NCBI GenBank assembly: GCA_034769895.1
Contig: CM068367.1
Location: 110,406,654 to 110,470,653 of the forward strand
From: Magicicada septendecula
Taxonomy: Eukaryota > Arthropoda > Insecta > Hemiptera > Cicadidae
DNA: 64,000 bases
Direction of reading: 5' to 3'
Position 1 is the stretch's first letter, and each line of letters starts with the position of its first letter. Shown piece by piece: positions 24,013 to 36,132 of this stretch. A model generated the notes under the pieces. That model saw nothing but the letters and a program-made list of their open reading frames with translations. It was not told the DNA's origin and ran no database searches. Both the position numbers and the translations under genes were made by a program.

Positions 24013-24945
24013 TTTGTGTACACAAAGCCTTTTGTATTTTAAACTACTGGTAACGCACTTGTGTAAGAGTTTCATTGTCATATAGGCTTATGTTTACTTT
24101 CCAATTCAAGTATCATTTAAGACAGTTCTTCAGTTTCATCCAAAGTTTTAAACTATGCATATGAAGTAGTCCTCTTCTGTGGCAGAGTTGACCATTCCAG
24201 CGATAACTGTAAATTTAGGTAACGGTTGCTTTCTTATGCTACTTACTACAGTATATTAGCTCCCGTTCATTACTATACTTGTTTTAGTCACTTGGCCTAT
24301 GGTCCATTTCAATGTCTTTACTTGTTGGATTATTGTAAACTTTGTTATGGCTGTATTATGACCGACTGTGTTGTTTTATGACTGATTGTGACCCTGTTAA
24401 ATAATATGGAATTAAAAATGAAACAAAAATTATTTAACATATTTCATTTATTCCTCATATCTTATATTTAAAAACTACATCTTGTATGTGTTCACCATGG
24501 AGTTTTCCCTATGATCTTTGAGGGTCCATGACCCTTTTAAGCATTTCAGGATGGGATTTAAATCTTTTATCTCATCTCGGATTTTGAAATTTTCTGGGGA
24601 AGGTAATCTGAGAGAGGAGATCTTGCAAGCAGTTGCCAGTCGCCAAATCTTATTTCCTCCAACCGAGAGATTCACGGCCACTTCAACATCACTAAACTCG
24701 CAAGATCATGTTGCCAGACCTTGAATTATGATAACTGTATTTTTCTTTATATTTTAGCTGCTGTTTCTATTGTTACTAGCATGTTTGTGGGTCTGTAAAG
24801 AAAATTAAGAGGTAGATATAAAATGAAAATCTATACTAGACTATATAGGCTAGACGTAAAACATTACGTTTAGTAAAACAACATAGTTAAGTCGGTCAAA
24901 GTAATGAATATTAAACGTATGGAGAATTAGTTTGCGGTGGCATTA

Positions 24946-25240
24946 TCAAAAGATGGCAGAAGTGATGAATATTATCATCACTATTAGGGGCACTACAACC
25001 CTGCCCTGCTGAAGGAGACATCGCCAACTGTCTCTGTCCGATGCAAGGATCCTCCAATTACGGATTCCTGCCCTTTCTGCGTCGTGCTGCACTCCACCTC
25101 GCCACCTCATTGGTTTTCCCACGTTTCTATTACCATCTGGGTTATACATGAACAGGCGTTTTACAGTGTCCTGGTGTCCATTCTGGCACCATGATCTGCT
25201 CATCAAGGTATTACAGAGTAACATTACATAGTAAACTTAT
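24946..25240 (-). mobile_element. LINE 3' fragment in copy A
   Basis: Minus frame with LMSRSWCQNGHQDTVKRLF, RWRGGVQHDAERAGIRNW and RILASDRDSWRCLLQQGR, then VVVPLIVMIIFITSAIF reading into the tail. A sister copy lies at 39156-39450 (RWRDGVQHDSERAGIRNW), so it predates the tandem duplication. Confidence 0.75.
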
Positions 25241-26271
25241 ACAGAATTAATTTGACATCATCAAAAGGTGGCAGAAATGCTGAAGATATCGGCTGCTCAA
25301 CAATAAGGGAAATGGTAATAGGGCAGCCTAATTATCTGCTTTAAAATGAAAAAATGAGCCAAAAAAATAAAAAAAAAGATATACTCTCCCGTCTTAGAAA
25401 TATAGTCAGTGTGTCTGTAAAACGTGGAATAAATGAAAGACATTCTCGAAGAGTCCAAGACGTGATATAGACTTCTGGAGAAGGTATTGTGGGGTGTCTA
25501 GGCTCCAGTGCATTAGAAATCAGGAGACAACTCCGTGTAGACAATACAAATTTAGACACCATAAAAACAAAGCGCTTCGTACGGTATGGCCACGTGGACT
25601 GGATGTCGCAAAAAGTTGTTCAACTGGGTCCTTTTGGGTAGACTCAGATGAACGTCACATGCGCTGGTGACAAGAGGCTGTAACATTACTTTACAAGTTC
25701 TCAATTAAGCAAATATGATATACAATTATTAATAATGTATGATTGAATTATGAACAGTAATAGTAAGTAAGAAATTGTTATGTATGTAAAAAGAAAATAT
25801 GTAGAATAAGAAGGGACAGGGTGAGGCCCAGTACGCCGACAGTCTGTCGCCAGCCAAATAGAAATATAATAGAAGCCTGTACCTTGCATGTCATAAAAAC
25901 ATAAAGTGCTTTGTATGATCGAAACAGCAAAAAATGCGTAAGTCCCGTTAGAAAGGCGAGGCGATGTCCTTCAAAACACAATGGGATTCACCCCAACATA
26001 AAGTATGAAAGTTAGGAAGTAGCGTCGTTCTTAGCAAATTAAACGGCCACGCGGTAAAACTTCGTGCCCGAACTCATTGACCAATAAGCCGTAGCGTCAC
26101 TATGTAGCGCGAAAGAATTATGATGTCTGAATGGGTATATTCAAACATACCGGGGAAATTTTCAAAATAGAACCAATGGGAAAGGAATTAGCTATGACAG
26201 AAGAGAGGGTATCTCCTAGTAAACTATAAAAAGAGAACATGGTAAAAAATCGCTACTAGTACTGCTACCAC

Positions 26272-26274
26272 TAT

Positions 26275-26311
<37 letters not shown>
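26272..26311. repeat. (CTA)n microsatellite
   Basis: An ACT/CTA trinucleotide run of about 12 units. Confidence 0.9.
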
Positions 26312-26312
<1 letters not shown>

Positions 26313-26487
26313 GTCGCTAGTCGAAGGAGTCTATCAATGTCTGATGGGGTAGGAGTCTAAGTCACTCAGTAAATAACTCCATTAATGTAATTATAACGGC
26401 AACGTTACTCCAAACTTATACATAATGTCTAAATTGTTATGATAAAGAGTCGGAAGAATAATTAGTACCGTGGAAGGAAAACAACAT

Positions 26488-26668
26488 ATAGATTAGTGCG
26501 CGGAAGTACGAGATAAAAAGTATATATTTTATTATGTGCGCGTAAGTACGTAACAAGAAGATATTTATACCTATGTGCGCGTAAGTACGAAACAAGATGA
26601 TATTTGTACCTATGTGCCCGTAAATACGGAACTAGAAGTCTATTTATATCTATGTGCGCGTCGATTGT
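26488..26668 (+). repeat. 46-bp minisatellite, about 4 units
   Basis: Units start TATGTGCGCGTAAGTACG and continue AACAAGA..GATATTTATACC. The four copies vary in a few bases. It lies inside the LTR-like insertion. Confidence 0.85.
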
Positions 26669-27849
26669 ATAAAAGTGGTAAATCAAAGTTGCTTATTAGT
26701 GGAGTGAAGTGTATTGATCAAAGTGGAAACACCAGTCATATCAGAGTAATCCTGCAAAACAAGTAACAGAATTCTATAATAACAATTTATAACCAATTAT
26801 TTTCAAACATAGTAATTATTGTCTACCGAACTTAACTCATCTCATTCTAAAAGACCCCACAGTTCGTTCAGATCCTAAGCAAAGTAATTTATGTATTATG
26901 ACATGTCAAGAAGAATAATAAGTAGATGTGTAGATATAGATAAGTCTCTATATAACAAAACTTAATAAATAAATTAAGACATAGTATCCATTGGAAGTAA
27001 GTAAGAGGCTAATTTACACGCAAATGTTAGTATGTTAAGAAATTCATAATGGTTGATAGAATATTATGATGTGCCTTAAAATGATATCGAATAAATATTT
27101 ATGTTGTGTGAGTAAATGTAATTTTGCAAACTAGTAATTCAATTTATATGGTGAGCAATTGTAATTCTGAAGATTAGTGAATCAAGTAACCTTTGTTTTA
27201 ATAAGTAATTATCAGCTTGACAATTGATAAGTCAATTGATACAATATAAAGAATGTGTAGTATGGAGTATTAGAATTTTAATTCACGTCTGTATTATGAA
27301 AGAATCAATATAGAATATTATTAGAATCTGAACGAGCAAGTGTCATTATTTGATCAACACTGAGGTTCTCTGCTCTGGCGCCCAACAGTAATTATTGATT
27401 TCACAAATTAAACGAGCAGATATACTTAGTTGTCAGACGGAATCACACTGTAGAATTAAGAATCTTTATATTTAGCACAAAAGTGAAATTAAAACTCTGT
27501 ATATTAAAAACCCCGAAAAGAAGGGGACCCCAAAAGATTGTTATAATTGTCGCCATCAACGTGGTGAAATAAATTAAGACATGTTATAAGACTTGCAAAG
27601 TGGTGACTGGAACAACAGAAGTCTCTAGTGTGCAGGATACGAGAGACGCCAGTAGCTGTACAAGAACTCGCATATGGATGGATGGCAGAATTAATGTAGA
27701 ACGTCATTCGTGAAGAAACTTATTGCTACATTTTTGAGATAAATGTTATAATAGTTTTGAGAAATTTACAGTAGGTCTTTAATTGCGGAGAGTACATGCT
27801 TAATATGGTAAGATATAGAAAAGGAATACGGCAGAGATACAAATCTGTA

Positions 27850-27875
27850 TCCCAGAGAGTTCAGGTTTAATAAAA
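27850..27875 (+). other. Empty site for the DD82E element
   Basis: The sequence TTCAGGTTTAATAAAATAA here aligns with the joined flanks of the 40136-43749 transposon (ACAGGTTTA and TAATAAGGTAAGATCTGGG) without the element. Confidence 0.75.
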
Positions 27876-28224
27876 TAATATCTGGGACAGCAGGGATACA
27901 AAAAGAGACTAGTTACAACCATTGGTAAGATGGTTTTGATTCCTTTAAAGACTACAAAGCAACAGATAAACTTATTGTGGGCCCGTCAAATTTATGTGCC
28001 TTGCGTTATTGATTATAACGAAAGTGTCGCACGAAAGAAATGTTTTGAACATGAAGACTTGATATTGCGTCACAAATGTTATACACAGATCCAGACCGTT
28101 GTGCTGCCATTGTGCACAGTTGTACTCTTACAAACTATTCCTATGTCAAACACGTGCATCACTGCGTCACAAAGAAACTATAAGATTTTGGCTGAGGCTC
28201 AATATTGGACTGTAGATAGTAACA

Positions 28225-28287
28225 ATGGCAGACAGTGACGCATTTTAACAACAAAATTGGGCAGTTTGAAAATAAACTATCCTCAAG
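28225..28287 (+). pseudogene. E block, copy A (E1), damaged
   Basis: The start context AACAATGGCAGACAGTGACGC is conserved with 44113, but an extra T gives ATTTTAA, a stop after seven codons. The position of the splice donor reads TCAAGGC rather than TCAAGGT. If E is a first exon, this copy is dead. Confidence 0.3.
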
Positions 28288-29240
28288 GCAGTGTCTCGTT
28301 CCCACAACTGTCCATCACTTGGTTGGGTTTATTGTCTCATCCGATTATATCTTTCTCATCAAATTTTCTTGAATACATTTTTAGTCATGTTACGCGTATT
28401 TGAATAGTTCTTAGAATATCGTCAGTACTGTCAATAGAGGCCCGAGGGCCGAGGACGAGGGCGAGGCCCGATTGAGACCGCACCGCCATTACTTCTCCGT
28501 CGCTTGAAACACCACCTAACGCACACTGCCTCATCGGTGGTTCTGGAATGGTCAAAAATTTAGTTTAATGAGGATGATCTTTTTGGAGAAAGGTTCTGCA
28601 TATGCGCGAGGTAATCCTGCAGAATTCCGATTGCCCTGGAAAGTAGCTGTGAAGGCACTCTGTCTATTCAATGAGAAATTCACAGTGAACCTTGTATCCC
28701 TTGAAGTTTTGACTATGCGAGTATTCCCCTCACGTTGATAGGTTGACACCCAGGGGGCAGGGGGGAGTTTAAGCTGAGTGGTAGGACAGAGGAGAAACCG
28801 GCATATAGGCCTACTGGCCCAGTGGAGTAGGTGCTATGTCTGCGCTAGAAAAAGTTATATACCTCTGCTGACCATTTCTTGCGCCTGAAGGCATGAAGTT
28901 CTGTCAGTATTATGAGGGTTCACGACGATTTGGATTTCGTGAATTTCAATTTGGCCAGTGGTCTATCCAAATATGATACCACGATCTTGGGCGGGTTTCC
29001 CGGCGTTCAATAGTTGATGGAAGTTTTCATATGGCTGCTAATTGCATTCCCGCAAACGTTAGAACAACCTCCTTTGTCATTAAAGGAACATGTCGAGGTA
29101 ATTAGTAGACATCCTTATAGACAAAGGTCTTCCAAGCAGTGTTTGACGTGACTATCGTAGACATCAGCCGCAGTTACTAATGTGTCTCTGCTGTTCACGC
29201 CGTATCTGATAGAAGCACAAACTCTGCGATTTCTTAGTAA

Positions 29241-29988
29241 AGACGCCCATACAAGATGCGGTATACCTATAAGTTTTACCTGTACCGGTGACCTGTACAG
29301 GTAAATCGGAGCGTGTGTACCACTCGCCTGCGCATGTGTCAGTTGCCCGCATCTGGAGGCAAGAAAGGTGTGCAAGCTTTCTCCGTTTTTTTCGCGCTAT
29401 TTCAGTTAGTTAGTTAATGTAGTTTATCGTAAGTTTTTTTAGTTATGGTTAGTCGTAAACAAAACGCGGTCACATAAGAATTTATTTAAATTTACAAATC
29501 TGAACCGTGTCTTTGGCGGATGAAAAGCATGAGGTGATACTATGGCAGAAAATTTGAGGCTTTGTTGCCAGAAATCTTTAAGTTGCTGTGAGTCTCTCAT
29601 GAGCAGAAACAGCATAATTTCATGATAGTGTAATGTAGTGATGTATTATAGTGTAATTTTTTTCTGAATTAAGGTGTGACCATTGAAAGTAGTTTCAAAT
29701 AAACTGATTCGTTCATACGGAAAAAATTATGATAGTCACCGGGTTCAATTCTCAGTTGTTTTAACAAGTTTACGTGACTATTGCTTTCTTTTAAAAAGCC
29801 ACTCCTTACACCATTTTCCGCGTTTTTTATTTTCTGCTTACGGCACTCTATCGCGAGCAAAACACCTATCACCGCCAGCACGTCGCCCTGGGTCGATACC
29901 ATGGTCAACTGAAAACCTTGACGGTTTACCGCACCGTGTGTGTGTACAGGTAAACCTGACAGATATACCGCAACGTGTATGACCGCCT
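29241..29988 (-). mobile_element. PIF/Harbinger element, internally deleted, only in copy A
   Basis: Terminal inverted repeats of about 45 bp match imperfectly (CATACA, GCGGTATA and TTTACCTGTAC in both). TAA flanks both ends (29238-29240 and 29989-29991), fitting the TWA target duplication of this superfamily. On minus, 29672-29905 encodes an N-terminal HARBI1-type segment: RSGFLKESNSHVNLLKQLR, then DYHNFFRMNESVYLKLLSM. The DDE domain is missing, so it is non-autonomous. Copy B (near 45128) shows the uninterrupted TTAGTAATGGCC. Confidence 0.85.
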
Positions 29989-30189
29989 TAATGGCCACAC
30001 TGGTAGACAAGTGGCGACTGTTCCTCTAAGCGGCATTCTGACTCACATTGTATTATATCTCGCTCGGGATGGATACGATTTTGATTGTTACGCCCGGTTG
30101 ATCACCACATGTCGGCAGTGGAAATAGTTTCTTTCTTTTTGGACGCGGACCGCGGACCGTGGCCCTGGAGTAGGCAGTGCGACGAACGA

Positions 30190-30605
30190 CTGCGACCAAT
30201 AGTAAAACAAAGTGTGAGAAATCTATAATGTTTACGAACACAAGAAAGGTAGGAACAAGTCGAGTGAGCTGAGTAGTTGTTTGCAGTGCAGCAAAAACGT
30301 AATTTGCAAAAATCAATTTTCCTGCCCCGTTGCATGATTCTGTTTGCCTACTAATACCGTTACAGTGAATACATAAGTCAGCGGAATGTGTCTTCCGTAA
30401 TCAGATTTACTGTACTACTGTCGCTGCTTGATGTCGTTTTCAATTTGAATATCTTCTGCTGCTCTCGTTCGAGTAACACGATGATTCGATTATTACTTTA
30501 CAGTGAATTACAACACAACTTTAGAGAAAACAAGCGATCTCCGACAGAGCGTTCGTCTTCTCGTAGCAATGGCTCACTTGGCTCACTGTTTTATAAATAA
30601 AGTCA
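30190..30605 (+). repeat. Q-block repeat, copy A (Q1)
   Basis: Runs from AAACAAAGTGTGAGAAATC to CACTGTTTTATAAATAAAGTC. It is about 95 percent like Q2 at 45340-45745. Both keep a 69- to 70-codon plus frame (VIRFTVLLSLLDVVFNLNIF) that is hydrophobic at its N-terminus, but the copy at 1760 does not keep that frame, so coding is doubtful. Confidence 0.6.
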
Positions 30606-30819
30606 AGTAAACATTACTATTTTCTCGGTGTTATATACGAAACCATAAGCTTTAGTGGAACTATCTAATGGTTACTCTGAGAAAGCAAACCACATAGTAG
30701 CCCAAATTTTATTGAATAACATATTGAACATTTATTTTTAATAGAACTTTGTGCTATTAGAAGTAACATCAACCTGAGGTAGTAGAACAAAACCTGGACA
30801 CCTAAGAGCCAATGGGACA

Positions 30820-31640
30820 GTGGGGACCAAATATGATTCTATGGAAAGTCCTCAAAAGTTCAAGTACTTAGGTGAGATTCTGACCCCGAACACAACTACA
30901 ATTGAAAACAAACTGAGAAAGATGGAGACAGTGATTAGGCTATGCCAGAAGACTTACAAACCCAAATCACTATTCAGACTACTGTCCGTAATCAAACCGG
31001 AATGCTTACATGCGGGAAAGATAACAGCTAGTAAACGACACTCAGAATCAGAAAACAAAGAAAAGAAATTATTAAAGAAAACTTTTAGGACTCAGAAATG
31101 TATCAGCAAATGCTTTTACATTTCATTTTAGTCCAAACGGAGAGCAGTATGAAAGGTTTGAGCACTATAAAAGAAAAGGTAAATAGTCTTCTATGATATC
31201 TTAGAAGGAATTGAGCTCGAAAGGTTAGAAAACAAGATTCTCACCTTACAGCAAAGTAGAAAGGCACAGGTACTAGTGGTGAAAGGCGTTCATAAAAAAT
31301 TAGGGCGTCTATAAAACAGAAGCAGGGAAGAAGTTGTGGGAACAGAGAAGTGTTCTGAAGGAAAATTTAGGAGGTGATGTATCTTTCCGAAGAGAAACCG
31401 AGATCTTCAGTTCTATGTTTTATACAAAACTTACGAATCGTTTTCTTAATTCCATGTTTATTTCTTTAATCAACTTTACTGAGGACCATGACTTTTGTTT
31501 TCCTAATGTTTACCTAAGGAGAACCGAAAGTGTATTATCGGATGAAGAACGGGCAAGAGCAAGACAAAGAATAAAGAATACTGGCGAAGCAGAAAAAACC
31601 CGTAAAGTGAAGAAAGGGAAATTTTGTGCGTTTGTGCGTT
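30820..31640 (+). mobile_element. LINE remnant in copy A
   Basis: Plus frame with FKYLGEILTPNTTTIENKLR and VIKPECLHAG, the region before the C-terminal domain of RTE-like polyproteins, then degraded frames and a final basic tail (EERARARQRIKNTGEAEKTR, about 31540-31615). The sister copy is 45960-46690. It contains a 115-bp segment (31402-31518) absent from copy B. Confidence 0.65.
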
Positions 31641-33465
31641 TTGATTAACTCATATTTTATATTTCGAGAGAATTTAATTACTTGTTAGATACATTAGCTA
31701 CCTTCTTTTGTCCTCAATATGTAAATTGGCAGCTGTTTGCAAAAGGGTAGTTTTGTGCCTTACGCTTCATTTCTCCACGAATATTATAATGTACCCTACG
31801 TCATATAGCCTATTTGACTTATATATTTGGTCTTCCTAAGTATCGCTTCCCCTATTCTATCAAGAACTCCTACATGCTGTCCTTCTCGATCCACTGAGTA
31901 TTTAAAAAATTCTTACAGAACCATATTTGAAATGAGTCGTTCTTGCTTTCCGTCCCTACTGGTCAATTCTCGAAGGTTTTCAGTTCTATGTTTTATACAT
32001 AAGAAATTATAAATCGTATTCTTGATTCCATGTTTATTTCTTTAACAAACGTTACTGAGTATTATAACTTATGTTTTCATAATGTTTACCTAAACATTAT
32101 ATTCTGTTCTGAAATCATTTCATTATTTGTATGGAACTTTACTTATGTGGTTACCTGATTAGAGAGAAAAAGATAATTGATTGTGTGCTTGAATATTAGA
32201 AAATATAAAAATGTGTTTTTAAAGGATAAGCTATAGCATATCTCTATACGATTGTGATATTAGAGGGAAAAATGCTAGGCGAAAACCGAGAACCGTTTGA
32301 TTGGTTAAGTCGTTTCAGAAGTAAATTTAAAATGTGACGTACTTAAACAGAGTATTATGGAAATTTTGTTTGAGAAATTTTGACAATTTATTGTTAAGAT
32401 CAGAATGCATACTAGTAACTTCCCTGAGTTATACTGATCCCTGAGTTCCACTATTTGATCGAAATACATTTATTATTACACAGATTTTATTGCAAGATAT
32501 TTTTTTAATCATCAGAAAAGTTACGAGAATTCCCGAGTACTTTATTATTGCTTTAATATGACAATTTTAAAATAGACAGTTTTACAATAAAATAATACAA
32601 ATTCTAATTTACTGATTCAAAAATTAAATTGTTACTTAAATTTGTAACCATAATGCCTAAATAATAAATAATTTTGTCTTGCTTTTATGTTTATGTATGT
32701 TTTCATAGATATCTATAGACCTATGTCTAATGCTTTTAACAAATCACAGTAATAATACTTTTCATATACTCGATGAAAAAACATGATAATTTTTTTTTAA
32801 CAGCTTACCAGTTTGTAAAGATGTTCCAAAATGTGCAAATGTTAATTGTTTGAAATTATTGAATACACCAAGTTTATATTTGACAAATATTCCTCCTTAC
32901 TTGATGTCTCACATTTCGGTTTAAATTTTCTGTAATTTGATACCCCGCCCGGAGTTTTGTGATCTTCAAAATTTGACTCCTCACGTTTTTTATCTCGCCC
33001 TCTACCTTTTTTTATGGGAATCAATCTTAAGAAACAATAGGGATCTCTAAAGGTAAAATTGTGAAGATGCATACTCAGTTTTACGAAAATAAATTGATGA
33101 AGTCAAACATCATCATACACATACCCAAATAGAAATATAGACACGTAGATATGGGAACGCGTATATAGACACTTGCTAAACTGTTGAGTTAAAAATGAGA
33201 ACTCGCTTGGTTCTTTCAATTATGTAACGAATGGTACCCGGTATTTAGTGTTTCCTGTCGACATGAGAAAAAATTAGTGTTAATCATAATTTTGACAAAA
33301 ACGTTTATGATGAAGGTGGCCGTCTTTAAAGCTCATCAATAAATAGACGAGTTAAAATAAAACAGGAAAACTGATAAAAAACATTATTTCTGAAGGTGGA
33401 ATTACAGAAATAAACATTGACCTGGAGATAAAAACATCACGATAAAAACGTTTTACCCGAAGGGA

Positions 33466-33805
33466 CGTTACAAACGGAGCGCAAAGTGAAAAAGACAAAT
33501 TCAATCGTTTCCGCTTTCACAACAGTAACGTTGTAATGTCTTGGTATATTAGTATTGTTGTTGTGTCTGACTGTTTTACGGGTCGCGATACAGCAAGCAA
33601 TATTATGTAATAAAGTGTCACCAAACGCAATAAAAGTATTATTGCACACAACTACGTATATAACCCACAGCGCTTGAATTCACTCCGCAGTGGTAACAGT
33701 ATCTTCTCCGTGTAATTTAATTTCACTTACGGGGCTTTCCAACGAGTACAGTGGTTTGTTGTCGAGAGTAGTAAAGGTAATAAGCTAAGTTATTGCTGAC
33801 AGACA
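33466..33805 (+). promoter_or_regulatory. P block, copy P2
   Basis: Same core as P0, with ACGTATATAACCCACAGCGC as the TATA region. The upstream flank (AATAGACGAGTTAAAATAAAACAGG) matches P0 and P4. The sister is P4. Promoter function is inference. Confidence 0.4.
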
Positions 33806-34279
33806 GCCTCTCGTGTTTAACTGTACTTACGAATGTACATAAGCAATCAGTTTATTATAAACTATTATCAGTTTTACAGAGTTTAAATGTTGTTTTCAAA
33901 TCGAAATTCTTCCGATTTAACAATATGGTCTGTAGTACGATGGCTGTGTTCATCGTACAAAATTTTTAGTAGCTTTGGGGAAGGATTCATCCCCTCTGAC
34001 CACCCCGTAGTTACGCCACTGAATGTTGTAGCCTATCGACCAGCATTGTTGTCACTAGAGTCGACACCTAGAAGGCCCTCAGAAACCGGATAAGAACATA
34101 GCATCATCGTCACCATCTTAGACATTAATCCATGACTCGGACTACTTATAAAAACTGATCTGAGCCCTGCTTTCAAAATCGTCCAACAATCCTTTGCCAA
34201 TGCGATGTGTACAAAAAAAACGCTGTTTAGAAATTATGTTCTCATCCATCCAGTTGTATAAAACGTTGGTAAACTGGCA

Positions 34280-34535
34280 TTTATATTCAGAGTTTATTAT
34301 AAAAATTGAAATACTTTAATTCCTTCCGAATATCCTTGTTTTTCTTGTCATTTAGTAACGTATGCCAGCGTGGAAATCTCATATCCACCTCTTCAATTTG
34401 CCTTTCTTTATTATGGCCGTCGCAAGCCTGGTGCGCCCGAACGGGATTTTTGATTTTCTTCAGTTTGTGTTGGGTTACGTCATTAGGCTTGTATTTTCCG
34501 CCAATCTCTCTTGATCTACTCTTATTCTTTTCATG
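34280..34535 (-). mobile_element. LINE remnant in copy A, worn
   Basis: Minus frame with GGKYKPNDVTQHKLKKIKN, then MRFPRWHTLLNDKKNKDIRK and ELKYFNFY, resembling the RFLRxVKGxTLxDxxRNxDIRxEL block of the window's LINEs. The sister sequence is at 48590-48800. Confidence 0.45.
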
Positions 34536-35497
34536 TTTCTTCGACTCCCCGATATTAGGAGTATTCCAGAGCTAGGGATCATTAGTTTTCATCACTGTCT
34601 ACTTTCATGTTACCCAGTGGGAGGATTAGGATACTTGCTCGTAGTTAACAGCGAAGAATATGGAGAATATGGATTTCACTTTCATGACTGTGTCGAAAAC
34701 GTACTTATTCGACCCAGAATTTATGGCGATTACGTGAAATCGAAAGGCGAAAAGAGCAGAAGAGGCAGCTCTTCCATTACTGATAGTCCAATGGATAGTT
34801 TCCATGAAGACGACAAAGTGACAACCTCATTAAGAGTGTAACCTTGCGAAACGCTAAAAACTTATCATCAAATTTTTTACGTATGCTAAATGTACTCATG
34901 AAAATTGGTCACAGCAACCGGCAGTGACATTGGCACGCAATGGAGAATCAGAACAAAGAAAATATTAAAACTCTAGCTGTAAAAGAAAATTTAGAAGATG
35001 TTATACTTTATAGCATACATAGAAATTTCATTTGTAGTACTAAAATTGGGAAAAATAAATTTGCTGTAGTGTTGAATACGACTGTAACTGTGACTGTTAG
35101 GTCTATAGATAGCTTATTCAGGACATCTCACTTATCACCCTGTCCTTCCAAACATCGAGCTCAATACTAAGATAGGTTTGATGACCACTTCTCGAGGTTG
35201 GTCGAATTTAAAGTTGAGATTTATCGTTCTGAAGCTATGCTGCCCTCAGCATTGTATGGTAGGTAGACAACGTCATAGGAATGTTGTCTTTAATTCAGAG
35301 AATCTAAAATGGATTGACTCTATGGAAACCTAAAGTTATAACGATAAATGTACTGTTGTTTCTCTCTTTGATTATCAACAATATGTATAAAGAAATCTGA
35401 CAATGTCGTGTAGTGAATCAAATTAGAGCTTCCAAATTGTAGTTTGAAAATCTCATGCTCTTTTACGATGAATTCTTATCAAGCAAATGTAGAACCA

Positions 35498-35817
35498 GTT
35501 GCTAAGACTGCTATCCGGGCTGTAAGGCCGTGGTCTTCCATTTTCTTCAACAAACGTTTCAAAACCTCGCCTCTGGAGGCAATCTTCAGTATCAAAGGAC
35601 TGAAAACGCGCTGACAATGTATCCGTCAGTAACACCACAGTACTGTAGCCAGTGGCTGACCCTTTGCCACAGTACTGTGGTGTACTGACGGATGCCTTGT
35701 CAGTGCGTTTTAAGTATTTTGACACTGAAGATGGCCTCCAGAGGTGAGGTTGAAACTTCTGTTGAAGAAAATGGAAGACAACGGCCTTACATCCTTGATA
35801 GTAGTTTTAGCAATTAC
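35498..35817. mobile_element. Palindromic foldback element, copy F3
   Basis: Arms of about 150 bases (35498-35646 and 35665-35817). Shared pieces are GGGCTGTAAGGCCGTGGT and CCTCTGGAGGC. The private piece CTTCCATTTTCTTCAACA pairs with its own partner at 35760-35778. The centre has CCACAGTACTGT. No coding capacity. Confidence 0.85.
35725..35756 (+). other. Hammerhead-core-like motif in F3
   Basis: CTGAAGA, T, stem GGCCTC/GAGGTT (two wobble pairs), loop CAGAGGT, GAAAC. Compare 18389-18420 and 55473-55503. Confidence 0.3.
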
Positions 35818-36020
35818 GACGACAGCCGAGAAAGCCTAAGGAACAAATGTAGAAACACTTCTAATCTTTAAAAGGAAAGAGAAAATTCAAGTGTATTTGT
35901 GCAAAACCTATTTTGCATATTGCCTAAGAAAACGGTACTGCTTCAACCAAAATATATACTTACAGAACTTTGGTAGATACGACTTTCTCGCTTCAAATAA
36001 CACACAGCGCACAAGATATC

Positions 36021-36132
<112 letters not shown>

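Larger units (their letters stand above)
25678..27592 (+). mobile_element. LTR-retrotransposon-like insertion, incomplete, only in copy A
   Basis: About 1.9 kb absent from copy B. It begins TGTAACATTAC. At 27375 TGGCGCCCAACA resembles a tRNA primer-binding site, which would make the preceding 1.7 kb an LTR. Past it, a CYNCRHQRG-like stretch near 27530 recalls a gag zinc knuckle. It contains a 46-bp minisatellite and a (CTA)n run. It is broken and lacks pol and a 3' LTR. The family is unknown. It is younger than the A/B duplication. Confidence 0.4.
25370..27715 (+). mobile_element. LINE C-terminal remnant split by a later insertion
   Basis: Pieces at 25370-25677 (SVSVKRGINERHSRRVQD, then RYGHVDWM) and 27593-27715 (AKW-type end: GTGGTGACTGGAACAACAG) are contiguous in copy B at 39590-40010, where VQLGSPG and EDMRDGDKR-type residues can be read. 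The interruption is the LTR-like insertion 25678-27592. Confidence 0.65.

Noticed and set aside
29272-29303. 11-bp perfect hairpin TTTACCTGTAC/GTACAGGTAAA
   Set aside because: Part of the Harbinger terminal region, not an independent regulatory site.
33960-34030. CAGTGGCGTAACTACGG on minus (also 48200-48245), like a hAT end
   Set aside because: No partner end or 8-bp duplication could be located in either tandem copy.
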